A stretch of 64,000 nt of DNA from Halicephalobus mephisto (taxonomy: Eukaryota; Nematoda; Chromadorea; Rhabditida; Panagrolaimidae). Shown piece after piece: positions 60,648 through 64,000 of the stretch (position 1 is the stretch's first letter; each line of letters opens with the position of its first letter). The notes beneath the pieces were generated by a model that worked only from the letters and a program-made list of their open reading frames with translations, was not told where the DNA came from and made no database searches. Location: assembly GCA_009193035.1 (NCBI GenBank), contig SWDT01000186.1, positions 1 to 64,000 of the forward strand, read 5' to 3'. The translations under genes and the position numbers were made by a program.

Positions 60648-61766
60648 CTAACGGTCAATAGACTTCACATATTCCTCAAGTTCATTGTATTCATTCAACA
60701 GAAGAACTGCTGCCCCAATGACGCCGCTTACTTTGTCTTCAAAAAGTCTGTTAAAATCGCACAATTTTTCGATAGTTTTCTTCGCTGTGGATTCTTCAAT
60801 GTTCGGATTTTGTTCCCCAAAAAGTGCCTTAATCGCATCTTCATCAAATGATGGAAGTTCCAAATTCTGGATACTAAATTCCGTTTTTCCACAGCTCACT
60901 CGTTCAAGTTCTTGTTGAACAGCCGATATTTTATACAGCAAATCCGCAATGTTTTCTCTGTCTTCTCCTTTGAAATTATGACTGAAATTATATTCTTCAA
61001 TTAAAAATCAAAACAATTAATTTTCGATGGAATATTTAGGTATTAATTGTAATTTGTTGAATATCTACTAGTACTTTCATATATGAAAATTAACCCTAAA
61101 GAATAGAGGATTTTACACTTATATCCTAATCCGGAAAATTTTAGATTTAAGAATAATGTGGTTCTGAAAATATTAATTACGAAATCAAAATTTAGGCTAC
61201 TTCAGTTCCTAAAAATTTCAGAAATCTATATTAGGACTTTTCTACAAAAGTCCATATAATTTTTACAATATATAATTGATTACGAAATATTCATTCCTCA
61301 AGATCTAAATTTCGGACTACTTCAATTTCTCAAAACCTGTACAAATTTCGTTTCAATTTCCCAAAAAATTCTTATTTTTAATTTTTCTGATGTAATTCAT
61401 TACGAAATCAGTACTGCGCAAAACTACAATTTTAGACTACTGTATATTTCAAAAATTTTAAGTTTTATCAAACTCACAAAAATTATTATTTCTAATTTTA
61501 AAAATAAAAACAAACCTCTCTATTCCGATTTTTGCTTTTTGAAGTTTTCTCAAAGTATTGACAACTTCCTTCTTCAATTCCGGAGTTAAGGTCAAATTAG
61601 CCAAAGTTTCATGTCCATGTTCATCAAAAGCTTCACGATAATCATGTTTAAAAATATCAAATTGTTCTTTCAAAAAACTACAACTATCGATATTTCTGTC
61701 TGAATCTTGATTACTTGTATCTTCTAGGCATTCGGCCATTTTTAATCCTTCTTTAGGTAAGTACAT
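60648..61766 (-). CDS. Unknown acidic helical protein, 194 aa
   Basis: Exons 61516-61766 and 60648-60981 join in phase. The start chosen is the first ATG after a TTTTTTAG acceptor; an internal ATG at 61739 (MAECLED) is possible. Exon 1 is acidic with a helix (PELKKEVVNTLRKLQKA). Exon 2 has a helix near its start (LLYKISAVQQELERV), a middle LPSFDEDAIKALFGEQNPN and a C-terminal GAAVLLLNEYNELEEYV. It has no signal peptide or membrane segment, and few cysteines. The pattern suggests a small coiled-coil subunit of a complex, but I do not recognise the family. It lies 190 bp downstream of the MKRN2OS-like gene on the same strand, a spacing typical of operons. Confidence 0.65.
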
Positions 61767-61955
61767 ATATCCTAAAAAAACAATTTTTTTTAAAATTAAA
61801 ATTTTTAAATTTTTAAATTCATATATCAACCACGTCCCGGAACCGTTATCAAAAAGCAAAAAAAAAAAACATTGTGAGTCAGCTTTCTTGAAAAATCGGC
61901 CGTTAGTATTGTATCGTTCAAAATAATATTATTTTGTAAATATTAAATTTACCTA

Positions 61956-62500
61956 TTAAAAATAATTAATAAAATTATTTAAATAATTTTTCAAAGGAAA
62001 TAAGATGAATTTTCGAGAAAATTCTTCCTTATTGTAGTTCCATTCAAAAATTGTATTGCAAAATTCAATTACAAAATCAAAACAATTATTATGTGAATCA
62101 TCGTAAGTCTGAAATAAAACAAATAATTTCAAAAATAATGATTCAAAAAACTTACAAAATAACAAAATTTAGATTTGTTTTTTTTACAAAAATTATATAA
62201 ATCCAAATTTTTTACTTTTGTCAATTCTAAAATCGTCAAAAATTCCGGCCAATGAGACTGGCATTCCGAAATTAAGCCCTCTGGCAAAAACGATATTACG
62301 CGATTTTCGCCGTCGAAAATTCCGATATGTAAGTCGTCTCCGAATTTATAACTAAAATAAAGTTCGTGTAAAAGTGGTTAAAGCGAGACTTACTTAATCC
62401 AAGATCCAACTGACGGCTTTAGGAGGATTGTTAACTTGCTCAACGTGGGGACTTGTCTTGAGTCAGAATTTGGTAAACTAACTTCAGCATTGCCAGTCAT
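61956..62500 (-). CDS. MKRN2OS-like protein, 151 aa
   Basis: Exons 62394-62500, 62156-62351 and 61956-62108 join in phase. Recognisable stretches are the middle GDDLHIGIFDGENRVISFLP followed by W, and a last-exon YDDSHNNCFDFVIEFCN. These resemble the two conserved blocks of the animal MKRN2OS (C3orf83) family, where a DLHVG-type and a HNCYSYALTF-type block are spaced similarly. The HNC (His-Asn-Cys) motif recalls the NlpC/P60-LRAT-like His...Cys arrangement, but I do not claim catalysis. No signal peptide. The assignment is from remembered family patterns and is tentative; the gene itself is well supported by splicing. Confidence 0.6.
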
Positions 62501-62618
62501 GGTCTCGTGAACAAGCGGCTAATTTTGGTAATCTTTGATCGTTAATAAATATATTAAAAATAAAATTAAAAATATTGATTCAAAATTGCGCAAGAAAGAT
62601 AAACTTCCAAAATGGAAA

Positions 62619-62930
62619 TTAGGTCAGAATTTGAGACCAAATTCCGACCCGAAGAATATACTTTTCTCCAAAATGAAATAATAAAGCCACAATGAGCGTT
62701 GCCATCGGCAAAGGAACCCATATCAATAAGAAAAAAGGAAATGAGTCATCTGGCAAGGACTGCAGCATAGGCCAGATGCGTGGCGGGAAAGAAAGTTGTG
62801 CATTCCCGTATGAAAGAGACATGGACGTACACCATCGTGCAAATTCTGACTCTAAATGCATATAAACAAGGCAGAAAATAAGGAAAAATAACCAAGCGGG
62901 AGTTAACCCGTGTCTTGTGCAAAAGTACAA
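62619..62930 (-). CDS. Uncertain membrane-protein ORF
   Basis: An open frame of up to 103 codons with two hydrophobic stretches (LTPAWLFFLIFCLVYM and FPFFLLIWVPLPMATLIVAL), between the POLE4-like and MKRN2OS-like genes. No ATG exists at its upstream end; the first is internal (MHLESEFARW). No splice acceptor fits perfectly. Composition looks more coding-like than the flanking DNA, so it may be a real operon member or a leftover exon. No family recognised. Confidence 0.25.
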   Translation of the reverse strand: MYFCTRHGLTPAWLFFLIFCLVYMHLESEFARWCTSMSLSYGNAQLSFPPRIWPMLQSLPDDSFPFFLLIWVPLPMATLIVALLFHFGEKYILRVGIWSQILT

Positions 62931-62983
62931 ATTTAAATTGACATCCAGTAATAACCGGTGGAAAATGACAAAAACAGAATTAT

Positions 62984-63621
62984 CTACAAGTCTTCGATGT
63001 CTCTGATTGGGACGGAGGAGGGTTGGCTGAGGGATTCTTCAACAGGGGTTTCGTCGAGTAATTCCGGTTCTTCAGTGTCCATTTCGTCATCTGGAGCAAC
63101 ATTACCCTCCTGTTCATTTATGTCTCCTTCATTTTCCGTATTATGTGACGGAACCCCTTCTCTCGAAGCTTCTCCCTCAGGCCAATCGGATAAAGCATCT
63201 TCCAGAAATTCAAACAACGGATTTCGACGAATAGCCCGTTCTAAATTATGTAAAAATTATTCTCCATATATTACTTTACAAAAATTCACCAATATCTTTC
63301 AACTGGACAGTTTTTCTTCCATCTTCTCTGGAAACAAGAGACGCTTCTTTAGCAATACATTCAACAAACCGCTCCTGAAGTAGTTCATATATGAAATTTA
63401 ATTTTTACTTTACAAATCCTCACCGCAGAGAATGTAACCACCTTCAGGGCATCTGAAGTCAACATATGAACATCAGGATCGAGTTTACAGATCTTCTTAA
63501 TCCGGGATAAAGGCAGCAAAGTCTCGATTCCTTTTTTCTCGACGATATTCGATTCTTCTTGTTCAGGATTTAAATTTTCACATTGTTCTTCATCAACAGT
63601 AACAACCTCTTCAGATTCCAT
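62984..63621 (-). CDS. POLE4-like histone-fold protein
   Basis: Probable homologue of DNA polymerase epsilon subunit 4 (or a CHRAC/NF-YC-type partner), which dimerises by a histone fold. Exons 63424-63621, 63290-63374 and 62984-63240 join in phase to 179 aa. The histone fold covers about residues 35-105: LLPLSRIKKICKLDPDVHML (alpha1/loop1), SDALKVVTFSAERFVECIAK (alpha2), RKTVQLKDIERAI (loop2/alpha3). It is followed by an acidic, Ser/Glu-rich tail (DEMDTEEPELLDE). The N-terminus is acidic too. It starts 180 bp after the stop of the SCP2-domain gene. An E2F-like half-site (63704-63711) lies upstream. Other negative-cofactor or NF-Y families share the fold, so the exact subunit is not certain. 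Confidence 0.75.
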
Positions 63622-63703
63622 CACATCCAATACAAAATAAAAACAAGAAAAACCCGAAAATTTCACAAAAACAAAAAAATTCAAACTTGTTTTTGCTTCT
63701 CGT

Positions 63704-63711
63704 TTTCGCGC
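63704..63711. promoter_or_regulatory. E2F-like half-site (TTTCGCGC) upstream of the POLE4-like gene
   Basis: TTTCGCGC fits TTTSSCGC and sits 83 bp upstream of the POLE4-like start, within the short gap to the SCP2-domain gene. It suggests replication-linked control, but the site is short and could be chance. Confidence 0.3.
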
Positions 63712-63801
63712 GCAATAAATTTCGTTTCAAAACTTAGCATTTTCCAAACAATTTTATTTACCCAAAAATACACAAATTTAGCTAATTTACAATAAAACAA
63801 T

Positions 63802-64000
63802 TTACTTTCTATCAGCAGCACGTTTTTTGTTGAATCTCTTGATTACTCCTTCAAATTGAATCGCTTTAGCCATATCACCTCTAATCTTCAGTTTTTTGGA
63901 CATAAAGGCCACTGCAGGACTGATTTCACCATTCAACAACGGCATAAAATCAGCTTCACTCAATTCAAAAGTAACATCAGCATTCTCCACACATCCATTT
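63802..64000 (-). CDS. SCP2-domain (sterol carrier) protein, C-terminal part, cut by window edge
   Basis: The last 65 codons of a protein ending at a TAA at 63802, upstream part outside the window. The sequence has the end of an SCP2 fold: ADVTFELSEADFMPLLNGE, then PAVAFMSKKLKIRGDMAKAI. This is the lipid-binding domain of sterol carrier protein 2, found alone (nlt-1-type) or at the end of larger peroxisomal enzymes. The basic end KKRAADRK lacks a peroxisomal SKL-type signal. It heads the minus-strand cluster POLE4-like / MKRN2OS-like / unknown. Which SCP2 gene this is cannot be told from the fragment. Confidence 0.75.
   Translation of the reverse strand, partial: NGCVENADVTFELSEADFMPLLNGEISPAVAFMSKKLKIRGDMAKAIQFEGVIKRFNKKRAADRK

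Overview
This window is nuclear DNA from a rhabditid nematode, most likely a Caenorhabditis or a close relative. The signs are short introns with TTTTCAG or TTTTTAG acceptors and GTAAG/GTGAG donors, very AT-rich introns and intergenic DNA, tight same-strand gene clusters that look like operons, and nematode-type genes such as a vit-6-like vitellogenin and an ACAP-type cnt-1. No bacterial, organellar or CRISPR-like sequence was seen. All exon boundaries were read by eye from splice signals, reading-frame phase and family conservation. Coordinates should be good to a few bases, but none was checked against transcripts.

Layout, left to right. 1-800: the 3' end of a membrane-receptor-like gene with a broken frame. 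884-1370: a probable solo LTR. 1722-4145: the left arm of an inverted duplication carrying a damaged JNK-type MAP kinase. 5205-9910 (-): cnt-1, an ArfGAP with BAR, PH and ankyrin domains. 10467-11822 (-): an Elongator subunit 5 homologue. 12007-18374 (-): a Mi-2/CHD remodeller (let-418/chd-3). 18375-21360: intergenic, with a perfect E2F site near the Mi-2 start. 21437-27108 (-): a vit-6-like vitellogenin with TATA and GATA promoter elements. 28603-34779 (-): VPS35L, a Retriever/Commander subunit, carrying a dead PIF1/Helitron helicase remnant in an intron. 35320-42007 (-): a K-Cl cotransporter (kcc).

Right part. 42000-46300: several repeat families and one small hypothetical gene. 46365-48390 (+): a CoA-pyrophosphatase-like Nudix hydrolase. 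48775-48942: a pogo-like MITE. 49405-51863: the right arm of the duplication, with an intact JNK-type kinase whose activation loop reads TSY. 52242-55897 (-): TTC38. 57144-60175 (+): a secreted peptide with two tandem six-cysteine CS-alpha-beta (defensin-like) domains. 60648-64000 (-): a dense same-strand cluster of an SCP2-domain protein (cut by the window edge), a POLE4-like histone-fold protein, an uncertain membrane ORF, an MKRN2OS-like protein and an unknown acidic protein.

The main genes serve unrelated cell functions: chromatin, tRNA modification, endosomal recycling, ion transport and yolk. Clustering is probably operonic (Mi-2 to ELP5, 185 bp apart; SCP2-like to POLE4-like, 180 bp apart). 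The most notable features are the tandem CS-alpha-beta peptide, the intact and broken inverted JNK pair with a TSY motif, and several locally amplified hairpin-forming repeats. One of these is a short AGTCACTATCC/GGATAGTGACT family that recurs in at least five introns or flanks.
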